Source: Clostridiales bacterium
GTDB taxonomy: Bacteria; Bacillota; Clostridia; Saccharofermentanales; Saccharofermentanaceae
Direction of reading: 5' to 3'
Assembly (NCBI GenBank): GCA_017529925.1
Contig: JAFXMZ010000005.1
Coordinates: forward strand, 1-47,396
DNA length: 47,396 bases
The notes beneath the pieces were generated by a model. It ran no database searches. It was not told where the DNA came from and saw only the letters and a program-made list of their open reading frames with translations. Positions 8,767 to 16,163 of the stretch are shown here, in pieces (position 1 is the first letter of the stretch; the number at the start of each line of letters is the position of its first letter). The translations under genes and the position numbers were made by a program.

Positions 8767-8795
8767 TTGACAAAAAAGGGGTCCTTTAGCATAAT
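8767..8795 (+). promoter_or_regulatory. Promoter of tRNA-Cys
   Basis: A perfect TTGACA (8767-8772) is followed 17 bases later by CATAAT (8790-8795), which starts 18 bases before the mature tRNA. Confidence 0.8.
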
Positions 8796-8807
8796 ATTCA
8801 AGCACAC

Positions 8808-8882
8808 GGTGCCATAGCCAAGCGGTAAGGCCAAGGTCTGCAAAACCTTTATTCCCCGGTTCAAATCCGGGTGGCACCTCCA
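8808..8882 (+). tRNA. tRNA-Cys (GCA)
   Basis: The 7-bp acceptor stem GGTGCCA/TGGCACC encloses a D arm with AGCGGTAAGG, an anticodon loop CTGCAAA giving GCA, and a T arm with GGTTCAAATCC. The CCA end is encoded (8880-8882). It has its own promoter and terminator. Confidence 0.97.
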
Positions 8883-8892
8883 GGATCATGAG

Positions 8893-8925
8893 CGGCGCTC
8901 CTTTAAACGGGGGCGCCGTTTTTTT
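8893..8925 (+). terminator. Terminator after tRNA-Cys
   Basis: CGGCGCTCC pairs with GGGGCGCCG and is followed by seven T residues. Confidence 0.85.
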
Positions 8926-9109
8926 ATCACCTCGAAAAGGAGCAGCCGGTCCCGGGCGGCTTCCGGTCATCTTTTCCGTCCTGCAGCCCCCGCCGCTGCC
9001 CCTTTTCACCGTGCCCGGAACGTCTTCCGCGCCGCCTGCCGGGGCAGGGTTTTCATTGCCGCGGGTTTTGTTGTAAAATAGGGCATCGCAAGAGAGATCG
9101 GAGACATAT

Positions 9110-10063
9110 ATGCTTACCGAAGAAGTAAAGAAAGCACTTAAGAATTACGATGAGATCCTCGGGATAGTACTCGATCAGAAGATCGACGAATTCAGTGACA
9201 GGCTCGACGAAGCTCCGCCCGAGGATGACGATATCACATACGAGACATATCTTCAGAAAGAGGCCATGAGAGAGGCCGACGAGCAGGGCAGGCTCATGGA
9301 GGACGAACCGAACGATCTTCTCGGAGGCAAGTCCATGAATGATTATTTCAGGTCGCTTTCCTTCGATGAGCTCAAGGAGATCCTGGAGTATTGCGCCATC
9401 GAGCTCGACAGAGGTGTTCCCGACAGTGTCACGGGTGCGTTCGCATCGCTCGATGACCGTGACGGCGTCAGGGAATATGCGCGCAGTGTGGTCAATGACG
9501 CCGCATGGACTGATGAGGAGCTTAAGGACGAGGACAAGCTTTTCGAGACGGAGTTTCAGAAGGTAAGGGCATGTTTTAAGGTCCTTTCCGGAACCGGGGA
9601 CGGTTCGCTCGTCGAAGAAGTCCTCGACCGTTTTATGAGCTATCCTGCGACAAGGGACTTCGTGGCTGATTCGATCGCGGAATATATCGAGTCATTCCCC
9701 GATACTGCGGTCCCTCTCATCATCTCGAGACTCGATGAGAAAAAGGACGACGGGCTCACCGGTCCCTGCGAGGATCTCGTGATAATCCTTACGAACATAG
9801 GCAAGAAGGAGCCTTCCGAGGAGATCTATAATGCTCTGAGGTCGGCCTTCAGATATATGGAAAACAAGATCTACGCTGTCATATGCCTCGCGGATTACGG
9901 AGACCGGAGGGCGGTCCCGATGCTCAAATCCTACATCAACCGCCATCAGACGACGATCACGAGGAATCTTTTCTACGAGATGATGTCGGCGATCCAGAAC
10001 CTCGGAGGAGACATATCCGATATATCGGACCCTTTCGGGGACTTTCAGAAAAAGTTTAAGTAA
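9110..10063 (+). CDS. Hypothetical protein with HEAT-like helical repeats
   Basis: A 317-residue, strongly acidic soluble protein without signal peptide or membrane segment. The N-terminal 90 residues are charged and probably loosely folded. From about residue 95 on, amphipathic helix pairs such as LVEEVLDRFMSYPATRDFVA, IISRLDEKKDD and RRAVPMLKSYINRH resemble HEAT or PBS-lyase repeats, which usually serve as protein-binding scaffolds. The ATG is preceded by GGAG six bases away. The GH26 gene follows 45 bases downstream on the same strand, so the two may be cotranscribed. No specific function can be given. The 220 bases upstream, back to the tRNA-Cys terminator, are GC-rich and hold no clear promoter. 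Confidence 0.75.
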   Translation: MLTEEVKKALKNYDEILGIVLDQKIDEFSDRLDEAPPEDDDITYETYLQKEAMREADEQGRLMEDEPNDLLGGKSMNDYFRSLSFDELKEILEYCAIELDRGVPDSVTGAFASLDDRDGVREYARSVVNDAAWTDEELKDEDKLFETEFQKVRACFKVLSGTGDGSLVEEVLDRFMSYPATRDFVADSIAEYIESFPDTAVPLIISRLDEKKDDGLTGPCEDLVIILTNIGKKEPSEEIYNALRSAFRYMENKIYAVICLADYGDRRAVPMLKSYINRHQTTITRNLFYEMMSAIQNLGGDISDISDPFGDFQKKFK

Positions 10064-10108
10064 GGTGCGTTAAGGCACGGTATAAACAGACCGGAACGGA
10101 AACAGAAG

Positions 10109-11224
10109 ATGATGACCATGAGAAAAGACATGCGCGAACCCGCGGTACAGCACCTCATCGAAAAGATAGAGGATGCATGTTACTCCGACTTTATCATGCT
10201 CGGACATCAGAATGCGGGACATATCGGCGTCTCGATCAGTTCCCATGACGGCACCGAGTCTGATGTCAAGAACCTCACGGGACACCACCCCGCGGTAGTC
10301 GGGATCGACACACTCGGACTCACGGGCTATGAAGGCAATATGGAAGAACTCGTGAAGACCGTAAAACAGCTTCACAGGGAAGGCGTGATCATAACCCTTT
10401 CCTCGCATATGCCGAACTTTTCGCTGGGGGGAGACAAGTTTATCGACTACACTCCGAATATCACGGAAGGATCCGTCGGGAAGCGCATAATGCCGGGCGG
10501 AGACCTGAACGGCAAGTATCTGGAGTTTCTCGGGCTGATCGCGGACTTTGCTTCGAAATGCATCGACCTGTCAGGCGAGCGGATCCCGATGATCTTCAGG
10601 CCTTTTCACGAAGGTAACGGAGGCTGGTTCTGGTGGGGTTCATCGACACTTTCGGACAGGAGCTACAAGGATCTGTTCAGATATACGATCGACGTTTTGT
10701 GGGACAAGGGAGTCAGGAATTTTGCCTACTGCTATTCCTGCAACGGGGTGATCGCCTCTCCGTCGGAACTCGGGACAAGATATCCCGGCGACGACTATGT
10801 CGACATGGTCGGACTTGATTTCTATCATGATGCCGATAAGCCGACGGAGCAGTTCGCCGAAGAGACGCTGATGTCGCTTTCAGCCATAGAGGAGTTCTGC
10901 GAGGAGCACGGCAAGCCCTATGCCGTTACCGAGATCGGCAGAAGGACACTGGATTCTCTCGGAAGAGGGTACTTTGAGGGCCTTGCTCCTGAGGGGAACC
11001 GCGATCTTACATGGTTTACTGATATACTTCGCGCCTTTGAGGGATCAGAGGCGGCCAGAAGGGCAGCATATATGCTTTTCTGGGCGAATTTCTCGGACAC
11101 CCAGTTCTGGGTGCCGTATGAGACTTCATCTTTCAGGCATGAGATGTGCGGCGACTTCGAAAAGTTCTGCGAAGACGGCTTTGTCAGGCTGGCTCCGGGG
11201 GAAGACGGGTCCCCGAAGGCGTAG
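10109..11224 (+). CDS. Glycoside hydrolase family 26 (beta-mannanase-like), cytoplasmic
   Basis: This 371-residue enzyme has the GH26 landmarks: FRPFHEGNGGWFWWG with the acid/base Glu near residue 169, YPGDDYVDMVGLDFY, and AVTEIGRR with the nucleophile Glu near residue 275. GH26 enzymes hydrolyse beta-1,4-mannans and related beta-glucans with retention. There is no signal peptide, carbohydrate-binding module or anchor, so it probably acts inside the cell on imported oligosaccharides. No sugar transporter or kinase gene is adjacent. Three ATGs lie close together (10109, 10112, 10118); the first is kept, but the Shine-Dalgarno match is weak and the exact start is uncertain. Confidence 0.88.
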   Translation: MMTMRKDMREPAVQHLIEKIEDACYSDFIMLGHQNAGHIGVSISSHDGTESDVKNLTGHHPAVVGIDTLGLTGYEGNMEELVKTVKQLHREGVIITLSSHMPNFSLGGDKFIDYTPNITEGSVGKRIMPGGDLNGKYLEFLGLIADFASKCIDLSGERIPMIFRPFHEGNGGWFWWGSSTLSDRSYKDLFRYTIDVLWDKGVRNFAYCYSCNGVIASPSELGTRYPGDDYVDMVGLDFYHDADKPTEQFAEETLMSLSAIEEFCEEHGKPYAVTEIGRRTLDSLGRGYFEGLAPEGNRDLTWFTDILRAFEGSEAARRAAYMLFWANFSDTQFWVPYETSSFRHEMCGDFEKFCEDGFVRLAPGEDGSPKA

Positions 11225-11305
11225 TGCTTTCCGCTGGCCCGGCGGACCGGCGAAGGTATTGTGCTCCGGGCGGTGAGAGGCCGTGATGCGCTCTTCTGAG
11301 CGAGA

Positions 11306-11334
11306 TTGACAGAGAAGTCAAGCTGAATTAATAT
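11306..11334 (+). promoter_or_regulatory. Promoter of tRNA-Gly(CCC)
   Basis: TTGACA (11306-11311) and TAATAT (11329-11334) are separated by 17 bases. About 50 bases lie between the -10 and the tRNA, including a GTGG...CCAC inverted repeat in the leader (about 11342-11376). Confidence 0.75.
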
Positions 11335-11385
11335 CTATGATGTGGTTCGCGGGAGCGCCTGTTGCCCCCAAGCCACAGTAAATAT

Positions 11386-11461
11386 GCAGGATTAACTCAG
11401 TTGGTAGAGTGTCAGCTTCCCAAGCTGAATGCCGCGGGTTCGAGCCCCGTATCCTGCTCCA
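11386..11461 (+). tRNA. tRNA-Gly (CCC)
   Basis: The acceptor stem GCAGGAT/ATCCTGC is followed by TCCA with CCA encoded. The anticodon loop TTCCCAA lies within stem TCAGC/GCTGA, giving CCC. The T arm contains GGGTTCGAGCCCC. Confidence 0.97.
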
Positions 11462-11474
11462 TTTAAACAGACCA

Positions 11475-11507
11475 CAGGGCCGTTCCGTTCTGGAGCGGCC
11501 CTGTTTT
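11475..11507 (+). terminator. Terminator after tRNA-Gly(CCC)
   Basis: CAGGGCCG pairs with CGGCCCTG around a loop of about 12 bases and is followed by five T residues. Confidence 0.85.
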
Positions 11508-11539
11508 TGTCCGGCCTGTAATGAATCGGTGACGCCGCG

Positions 11540-11771
11540 CCCGGGCGACACCGCGACCCGGTGATCCGGCGAAAAATTACTCAGAAACTTACTCAATTAC
11601 CTCCTTCTGAGTAATAAATTGAGTAATTATTACAAAAATTACTCAATCACTTACCTTTTTACTCCGTTTTGAGTAACTTTTTGAGTAACTATCCGTTCCA
11701 AGGCCCGGAAGCGGGCGGACGGCATGTGCTAACCCCCCCCGGGCGACACCGCCCCCGGCATCGTGATCCGG
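11540..11771. repeat. Direct repeats flanking the TTACTCA array
   Basis: The 15-mer CCCGGGCGACACCGC occurs at 11540-11554 and 11738-11752, each followed a few bases later by the 9-mer GTGATCCGG (11561-11569 and 11763-11771). The two copies bracket the AT-rich array between the tRNA-Gly genes. Confidence 0.75.
11576..11692. repeat. Double-hairpin array built from the word TTACTCA/TGAGTAA
   Basis: Within about 115 bases the 7-mer TTACTCA occurs three times and its complement TGAGTAA four times, mostly as pairs with a 5-base spacer. The first hairpin (about 11576-11627) has two words in each arm. The second (about 11637-11691) repeats the plan with one degenerate word. It lies after the terminator of one tRNA-Gly and before the promoter of the next, is much more AT-rich than its surroundings, and has no coding capacity that I trust. 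Confidence 0.8.
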
Positions 11772-11788
11772 ATCGGGTGATTTTCCTG

Positions 11789-11817
11789 TTGACAAAACCG
11801 CTTCCCGCTCATATAAT
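11789..11817 (+). promoter_or_regulatory. Promoter of tRNA-Gly(GCC)
   Basis: TTGACA (11789-11794) and TATAAT (11812-11817), both perfect matches to consensus, are separated by 17 bases. Confidence 0.9.
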
Positions 11818-11836
11818 AAACGACGTCGCACAAAAC

Positions 11837-11911
11837 GCGGGATTAACTCAGTGGTAGAGTGTCACCTTGCCAAGGTGAAAGTCGCGAGTTCGAATCTCGT
11901 ATCCCGCTCCA
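11837..11911 (+). tRNA. tRNA-Gly (GCC)
   Basis: The acceptor stem GCGGGAT/ATCCCGC is followed by TCCA with CCA encoded. The anticodon loop TTGCCAA in stem TCACC/GGTGA gives GCC, the main glycine decoder. It is closely similar to the CCC isoacceptor 450 bases upstream, which suggests an old duplication. Confidence 0.97.
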
Positions 11912-11923
11912 CAGGATCAACGG

Positions 11924-11948
11924 CCGTCTCAGATGAGACGGTTTTTTT
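11924..11948 (+). terminator. Terminator after tRNA-Gly(GCC)
   Basis: CCGTCTC pairs with GAGACGG around an AGAT loop and is followed by seven T residues. Confidence 0.9.
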
Positions 11949-12009
11949 ATCCTTTACGGAAATTTCCATACCCTCGCCCGTAAGAAAGCAGGATCCGTTC
12001 CGCGTATGT

Positions 12010-12015
12010 TATAAT
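12010..12015 (+). promoter_or_regulatory. Probable -10 element of the thioredoxin gene
   Basis: A perfect TATAAT lies 37 bases before the thioredoxin ATG. The matching -35 position holds only a poor AGCAGG. Confidence 0.45.
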
Positions 12016-12052
12016 GCAGATATGGACAACGACCCGGAAAGGAGATATACAT

Positions 12053-12376
12053 ATGGCGGAAGTTATCGTAAATAAGGACAATTTTGAATCCGAGGTACTC
12101 GGCTCTGACATTCCCGTACTCGTTGATTTCTGGGCTCCGTGGTGCGGACCGTGCAAGATGCTGATGCCCGTGATAGAGCAGGTGGCACAGGAGTATGAAG
12201 GCAGGCTCAAGGTCTGCAAGATCAATGTCGACGAGAATGAGGACCTGGCGATGAGCTATATGGTCTCCAGCATTCCGGCGCTCAAGATATTCAAAGGCGG
12301 CGAGGTCGTTTCAGAGGCTGTAGGCGGAAGGCCCCTTCCGGCGATCAAGGCCTGGATCGATCAGGCGATCGGCTGA
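12053..12376 (+). CDS. trxA: Thioredoxin
   Basis: This 107-residue cytoplasmic thioredoxin has the redox site WCGPC (Cys31 and Cys34), VDFWAPW ahead of it, and the cis-proline region SSIPALKIFKGG. It reduces protein disulfides and serves ribonucleotide reductase and similar enzymes. The ATG at 12053 follows AAGGAGATATACAT, a very strong ribosome site; an upstream in-frame ATG at 12014 would add 13 residues ahead of the conserved start and is rejected. The gene stops two bases before the 3' end of the convergent radical SAM gene, and its terminator lies inside that gene. Confidence 0.97.
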   Translation: MAEVIVNKDNFESEVLGSDIPVLVDFWAPWCGPCKMLMPVIEQVAQEYEGRLKVCKINVDENEDLAMSYMVSSIPALKIFKGGEVVSEAVGGRPLPAIKAWIDQAIG

Positions 12377-12378
12377 TA

Positions 12379-13332
12379 TCAGATAAAATCAGGGATCATC
12401 TCATCCCCCGAAGCGTCTTCCTGGAGGAAGACGTTTTGTTTTCCCAAGATCAAAAGATGATCGACGGCAGCCCTGTAATGGCGCGGATCGAGCTTTCGCA
12501 TAAGACGGGGATCTGCGCCTTTCATCGACTGAAGCTGCGGCATCGGCGTATACTGGTTCATCAGGCTCAGCGCCACAGTGTCCCCCCAGCGTTCCCATAT
12601 CGTATCGATTATCTTTTTCGTATCGAAAAGGCAGGACGGCATCATCAGGTGCCTTATTATGACTCCCCTGCGGATGAGTCCCCTGTCATCATAAACGAGC
12701 GGGCCTGTCTGCCTGACCATCTCATCTATGGCGGCAACTGCCGTCTCACCGTAATCGCTGACGTTGACGAGCGCGGACGATACTTTCGGATCGAGGAATT
12801 TGAAGTCGGGGAGCCATATATCAGCGAGCCCGTCGAAAAGCCGCACCGTCTCAACATTTTCATAGCCGCCGCAGTTTATTATGAACGGAAGGTCGAAGCC
12901 GCCGGATCTTGCGAGTTCCATCGCGGCCGCAACATCCGGTGCAAAGTGCATGGGAGTCACGAGATTGATATTGTCTGCGCCCTTTTCCTGCAGATCATAA
13001 AAGATCCGGACCAGTTCCCCTGAAGTGACGGCTTTTCCCGCGGGATCGCCCGCTGTGCCGCCGGCTGCGTGAATACGCGCCCGGTGTGAGATCTTATAGT
13101 TCTGGCAGAAGGGACAGCCCAGACTGCAGCCTTCAAAGAAGACCGCACCGCTCCCTCCGCCGCCTGATATCGGCGGTTCCTCACCCTTGTGGATCATCGA
13201 GATATTGACGACGGGAACGTCGCCCGAAGCACAGTATCCCCTGCTTACCCTGCGGTCGACACCGCAGCGTCTTGGGCAGAGTACACATTTCGAATAGAAA
13301 AATGAACTGTTTTTTTCGCATTTATCGTCCAT
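12379..13332 (-). CDS. Radical SAM protein, PflX/PflA-like
   Basis: This 317-residue protein resembles the PflX group (COG1313) related to pyruvate formate-lyase activating enzyme. An N-terminal Cys-rich segment (CVLCPRRCGVDR) precedes FFEGCSLGCPFCQNYKIS, whose CxxxCxxC binds the 4Fe-4S cluster and S-adenosylmethionine. Later segments include NLVTPMHF, PFIINCGGYE, WLPDFKF and MNQYTPM. No glycyl-radical enzyme is nearby, so the target protein is unknown. It lacks a Shine-Dalgarno sequence; a minus-strand TATAAT (13340-13345) ends seven bases before the ATG, consistent with a leaderless message. It diverges from purF. Confidence 0.88.
   Translation of the reverse strand: MDDKCEKNSSFFYSKCVLCPRRCGVDRRVSRGYCASGDVPVVNISMIHKGEEPPISGGGGSGAVFFEGCSLGCPFCQNYKISHRARIHAAGGTAGDPAGKAVTSGELVRIFYDLQEKGADNINLVTPMHFAPDVAAAMELARSGGFDLPFIINCGGYENVETVRLFDGLADIWLPDFKFLDPKVSSALVNVSDYGETAVAAIDEMVRQTGPLVYDDRGLIRRGVIIRHLMMPSCLFDTKKIIDTIWERWGDTVALSLMNQYTPMPQLQSMKGADPRLMRKLDPRHYRAAVDHLLILGKQNVFLQEDASGDEMIPDFI
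12414..12437 (+). terminator. Thioredoxin terminator inside the convergent gene
   Basis: CGTCTTCC, a TGGA loop and GGAAGACG form a perfect 8-bp stem followed by TTTTG. It lies in the last coding codons of the minus-strand radical SAM gene. Confidence 0.75.
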
Positions 13333-13339
13333 AGGTCAG

Positions 13340-13345
13340 ATTATA
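13340..13345 (-). promoter_or_regulatory. -10 element of the radical SAM gene, probable leaderless start
   Basis: Minus-strand TATAAT is followed by CTGACCT and then the ATG at 13332. No Shine-Dalgarno sequence fits between them. Confidence 0.45.
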
Positions 13346-13412
13346 CGCAATCGGGCGCAAAAGTGCTAAAATCAATCCGTATATATTTAAGAGCAGGGGA
13401 GAGCAAGTTCCT

Positions 13413-14831
13413 ATGACAGGGAATATCCACGAAGAATGCGGCGTAGCCGGGATTTACGGGCTGAAGTCAGATAATGCGGCTTCGCTTGTTTATTACGGGC
13501 TTTTCGCACTCCAGCACAGAGGGCAGGAGTCCTGCGGTATCGCCGTGGCCGGAAACAGTGGAGACGGTCAGTCTCCGGAAAGCCCTGAGGGTGACCGACA
13601 GATCACCTGCTGGAAGGCCATGGGTCATGTCGGCGACGTTTTCGACAGTAAGACTCTGTCGGGACTTAAGGGCGGCCGCGCGATAGGTCATGTCAGGTAC
13701 TCAACGACGGGAAACTCCGTTGCAGAGAACGCACAGCCTCTCGTTGCATATTTTTCGAAAGGATCGCTCGCCGTTGCCCATAACGGCAATCTCACGAACA
13801 CATCGGAACTCAGGAAGGAACTCGAGGACGAGGGCGCCATCTTCAGGACGACCGTCGACTCGGAGATAATCTCATATCTGACAGCCAGATACGCATCCGA
13901 GTCAGAAAGCGTCGAGGAGGCTGTTACAAAAGTGATGGGCAGGATCAGGGGCGGATATGCGCTGCTGGTCCTCTGTCCTGACAGGCTCATAGCCGTCAGG
14001 GATCCGTACGGACTGAAGCCGCTCGTCATGGGCGAAGCCGGGGGCGCGACCGTTTTCGCTTCCGAGAGCTGCGCGATCGAGGCAATGGGCGGAAGCCTTA
14101 TCCGCGATATAAAGCCCGGTGAGATCGTGACTGTATCGGCTGACGGGATCAGCTCCATACAGACTGAGCCCGGGAGATTTTCGAAGTGTGTATTCGAATA
14201 TATCTATTTTGCAAGGCCTGACAGCGTTATGGACGGGATCTCCGTCTATGAGTCGAGGATAAGGGCCGGAAGGCTCCTGGCAAGGCAGCATCCCGTGGAG
14301 GCTGATATCGTTACGGGCGTTCCGGAGTCTGGTATCGATGCGGCTCTCGGATATGCCGAGGAGTCGGGCATCCCGTATGTCAAGGCGTTCGTGAAGAACA
14401 GCTACGTCGGAAGGACATTCATTAAGCCGTCGCAGGATCAGAGGGAGCAGGCGGTCAAGATCAAGCTCAATCCGATCAGTTCTGCGGTGAAGGGAAAAAG
14501 GGTTATAATGACAGACGACTCGATAGTCAGGGGAACGACTATCGGCAATATCGTCAGGATGCTCAGAGCCGCGGGAGCGACTGAAGTCCATGTAAGGATC
14601 TCGAGTCCGCCGTTCCTGCATCCGTGCTGCTACGGTACGGACGTTCCGTCATGCGACCTTCTTATCGCATGTCACCATTCGATCCCCGAGATCTGCAGCA
14701 TGATCGGAGCGGATTCGCTCGGATATCTGGACGTGAAGTCCCTGCCCGATATGCTCGGCGAGGACGGAAAATACTTTTGTGACGCATGTTTTACGGGGGA
14801 TTACCCCGACAGCTTCGTCCCGGAGGGATAA
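13413..14831 (+). CDS. purF: Amidophosphoribosyltransferase
   Basis: This 472-residue enzyme makes phosphoribosylamine from PRPP and glutamine, the first step of purine synthesis. The start MTGNIHEECGVAGIYG carries a short propeptide before the catalytic Cys9, as in the Bacillus-type enzyme. The glutaminase domain fills the first half, including AVAHNGNLTN. The PRPP loop is VIMTDDSIVRGTT, and the C-terminal CDACFTGDYP supplies two of the 4Fe-4S ligands of the iron-sulfur subtype. It opens a long same-strand run into the dlt-like genes, with the next ORF beginning directly after its TAA. No other pur gene is near, and no purine riboswitch is visible in the short 5' region. Confidence 0.97.
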   Translation: MTGNIHEECGVAGIYGLKSDNAASLVYYGLFALQHRGQESCGIAVAGNSGDGQSPESPEGDRQITCWKAMGHVGDVFDSKTLSGLKGGRAIGHVRYSTTGNSVAENAQPLVAYFSKGSLAVAHNGNLTNTSELRKELEDEGAIFRTTVDSEIISYLTARYASESESVEEAVTKVMGRIRGGYALLVLCPDRLIAVRDPYGLKPLVMGEAGGATVFASESCAIEAMGGSLIRDIKPGEIVTVSADGISSIQTEPGRFSKCVFEYIYFARPDSVMDGISVYESRIRAGRLLARQHPVEADIVTGVPESGIDAALGYAEESGIPYVKAFVKNSYVGRTFIKPSQDQREQAVKIKLNPISSAVKGKRVIMTDDSIVRGTTIGNIVRMLRAAGATEVHVRISSPPFLHPCCYGTDVPSCDLLIACHHSIPEICSMIGADSLGYLDVKSLPDMLGEDGKYFCDACFTGDYPDSFVPEG

Positions 14832-16163
14832 TTGAGACAGTATACGAGTATCGAGGAGAAGATGAAGAAAAAGCACGACACCAGGAAGGCCCTGTACATC
14901 TGGGTCCCGATCCTCATTGTTGTCGTCGGCGTCATCGCAGGGCTCAAGATACTCGGGATCGTGATCGACGACAAGTACCGCGATATGCAGGTATCCAAGA
15001 TCAGGAAGGAAGTCGTCATCACGGAGGATTCTCCGATTACGCTGGATCTTTTCGAGGCGCAGCCTATACCTGAGAGCGAATGCTCTTTTATCACTGATAT
15101 TTCCCGGATCGACACATCGTACCCCGGAGTCTACGGGCTGAAGATAAAGGTCCTTGATACGACGGTCGATACGATACTGCGCGTGGAGGACCACACGGCA
15201 CCGACCGCTCTCGCGATACCGCAGGAAGTCTATAAGGGCAATCTTCCGAATGCCGAGGACTGCGTGACTCTCGTGGAGGACAGGGCCGAGGTCACGATCG
15301 AGTGGTATGAGGAGAATCCCGATGTTTCGACGGGCGGCGCTAAATATATCCCCCTGAAGCTGACGGATTCATACGGCAACGTGTCGGTCATACAGGTGCC
15401 TTTCACCGTAATCGACGACCATACGCCGCCGCTCATATACGGTCCGCATGATATGGAATTCTTTATAGGCGACTACATCACCTACAGGGACGGGATCCGC
15501 GTCGAGGACGACTATTCGAGGGATCCGCAGCTTACTATCGATACATCTGAGGTCGATCCCGATACCGACGGAGTCTATCCCGTCAGGTATATCGCAGTCG
15601 ATGATGTCGGGAATGAGGCTGTCACGACCGTCCATATAACGATAAGGACGATGCCGGAGGGATATACGGATCCCGAGATCGTTTACGCCGAGGCGCAGGA
15701 AGTACTCGACAAGATAACGACGCCTGACATGACCGACGTCGAAAAGGCTTTCCGCATCTTCCAGTGGGCAAGGAACAACATCCACTATATCGGCACATCC
15801 ATCAAGACAGACTGGACCGCGGGCGCCAACGAGGGCTTCACGACCCTGCGCGGCGACTGCTACACCTATTATGCATGCTGCAAGGCGCTGCTCGACGTCG
15901 CCGGTATCGAGAACGAAATGGTCTCCAGATACCCCGTCGTCAGGTCGAGTCATTTCTGGAATCTCGTCAAGCTCGACGGGCAGTGGTATCACTGCGATTC
16001 CTGCCCTTCGACGAGCCATGAGGGATTCTGGTTCATGAGGATCGACTCCGAGCTCGACTATTCGCACAGGTTCGATACCGAGGCTGATCTGCCGGAGCGC
16101 GCGACGGAGTCTGTTCAGGCGAGGCTCGACTTCTATAACATGACGATAAAGGAGGCTCAGTGA
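14832..16163 (+). CDS. Membrane-anchored transglutaminase-like protein with Ig-like domains
   Basis: A 443-residue protein starting with TTG right after the purF stop, with GGAGGG spaced correctly inside purF. A later ATG (14862) has a poorer site. A cytoplasmic tail of about 18 residues precedes one membrane segment (IWVPILIVVVGVIAGLKI). Two or three bacterial Ig-like repeats follow, each introduced by DHTAPTA or DHTPPLIY. The transglutaminase core at residues 300-430 has Cys in RGDCYTYYACCKALL, His in SSHFWNLVKL and Asp in WYHCDSC. Such domains act as proteases, amidases or cross-linkers outside the cell. Its place before a surface-modification cluster suggests a cell-wall role; this is inference. 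Confidence 0.82.
   Translation: MRQYTSIEEKMKKKHDTRKALYIWVPILIVVVGVIAGLKILGIVIDDKYRDMQVSKIRKEVVITEDSPITLDLFEAQPIPESECSFITDISRIDTSYPGVYGLKIKVLDTTVDTILRVEDHTAPTALAIPQEVYKGNLPNAEDCVTLVEDRAEVTIEWYEENPDVSTGGAKYIPLKLTDSYGNVSVIQVPFTVIDDHTPPLIYGPHDMEFFIGDYITYRDGIRVEDDYSRDPQLTIDTSEVDPDTDGVYPVRYIAVDDVGNEAVTTVHITIRTMPEGYTDPEIVYAEAQEVLDKITTPDMTDVEKAFRIFQWARNNIHYIGTSIKTDWTAGANEGFTTLRGDCYTYYACCKALLDVAGIENEMVSRYPVVRSSHFWNLVKLDGQWYHCDSCPSTSHEGFWFMRIDSELDYSHRFDTEADLPERATESVQARLDFYNMTIKEAQ

Noticed and set aside
11576..11692. CRISPR array
   Set aside because: Units are 7 bases in both orientations without unique spacers of constant length, and no cas gene is present.
11318..11857. Short frames starting MSKFLSNF (minus) and MSNFLSNY (plus)
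   Set aside because: Both begin inside the TTACTCA array and run across tRNA-Gly genes; the matching starts are a result of the inverted repeats and not of coding.
12036..12060. Expression-vector contamination at the trxA ribosome site
   Set aside because: Only the 17 or so bases of the site match; promoter, tag and backbone are absent and both flanks are native.
13902..14621. 239-codon open frame on the minus strand
   Set aside because: It lies wholly antisense to purF, which has all its conserved motifs.
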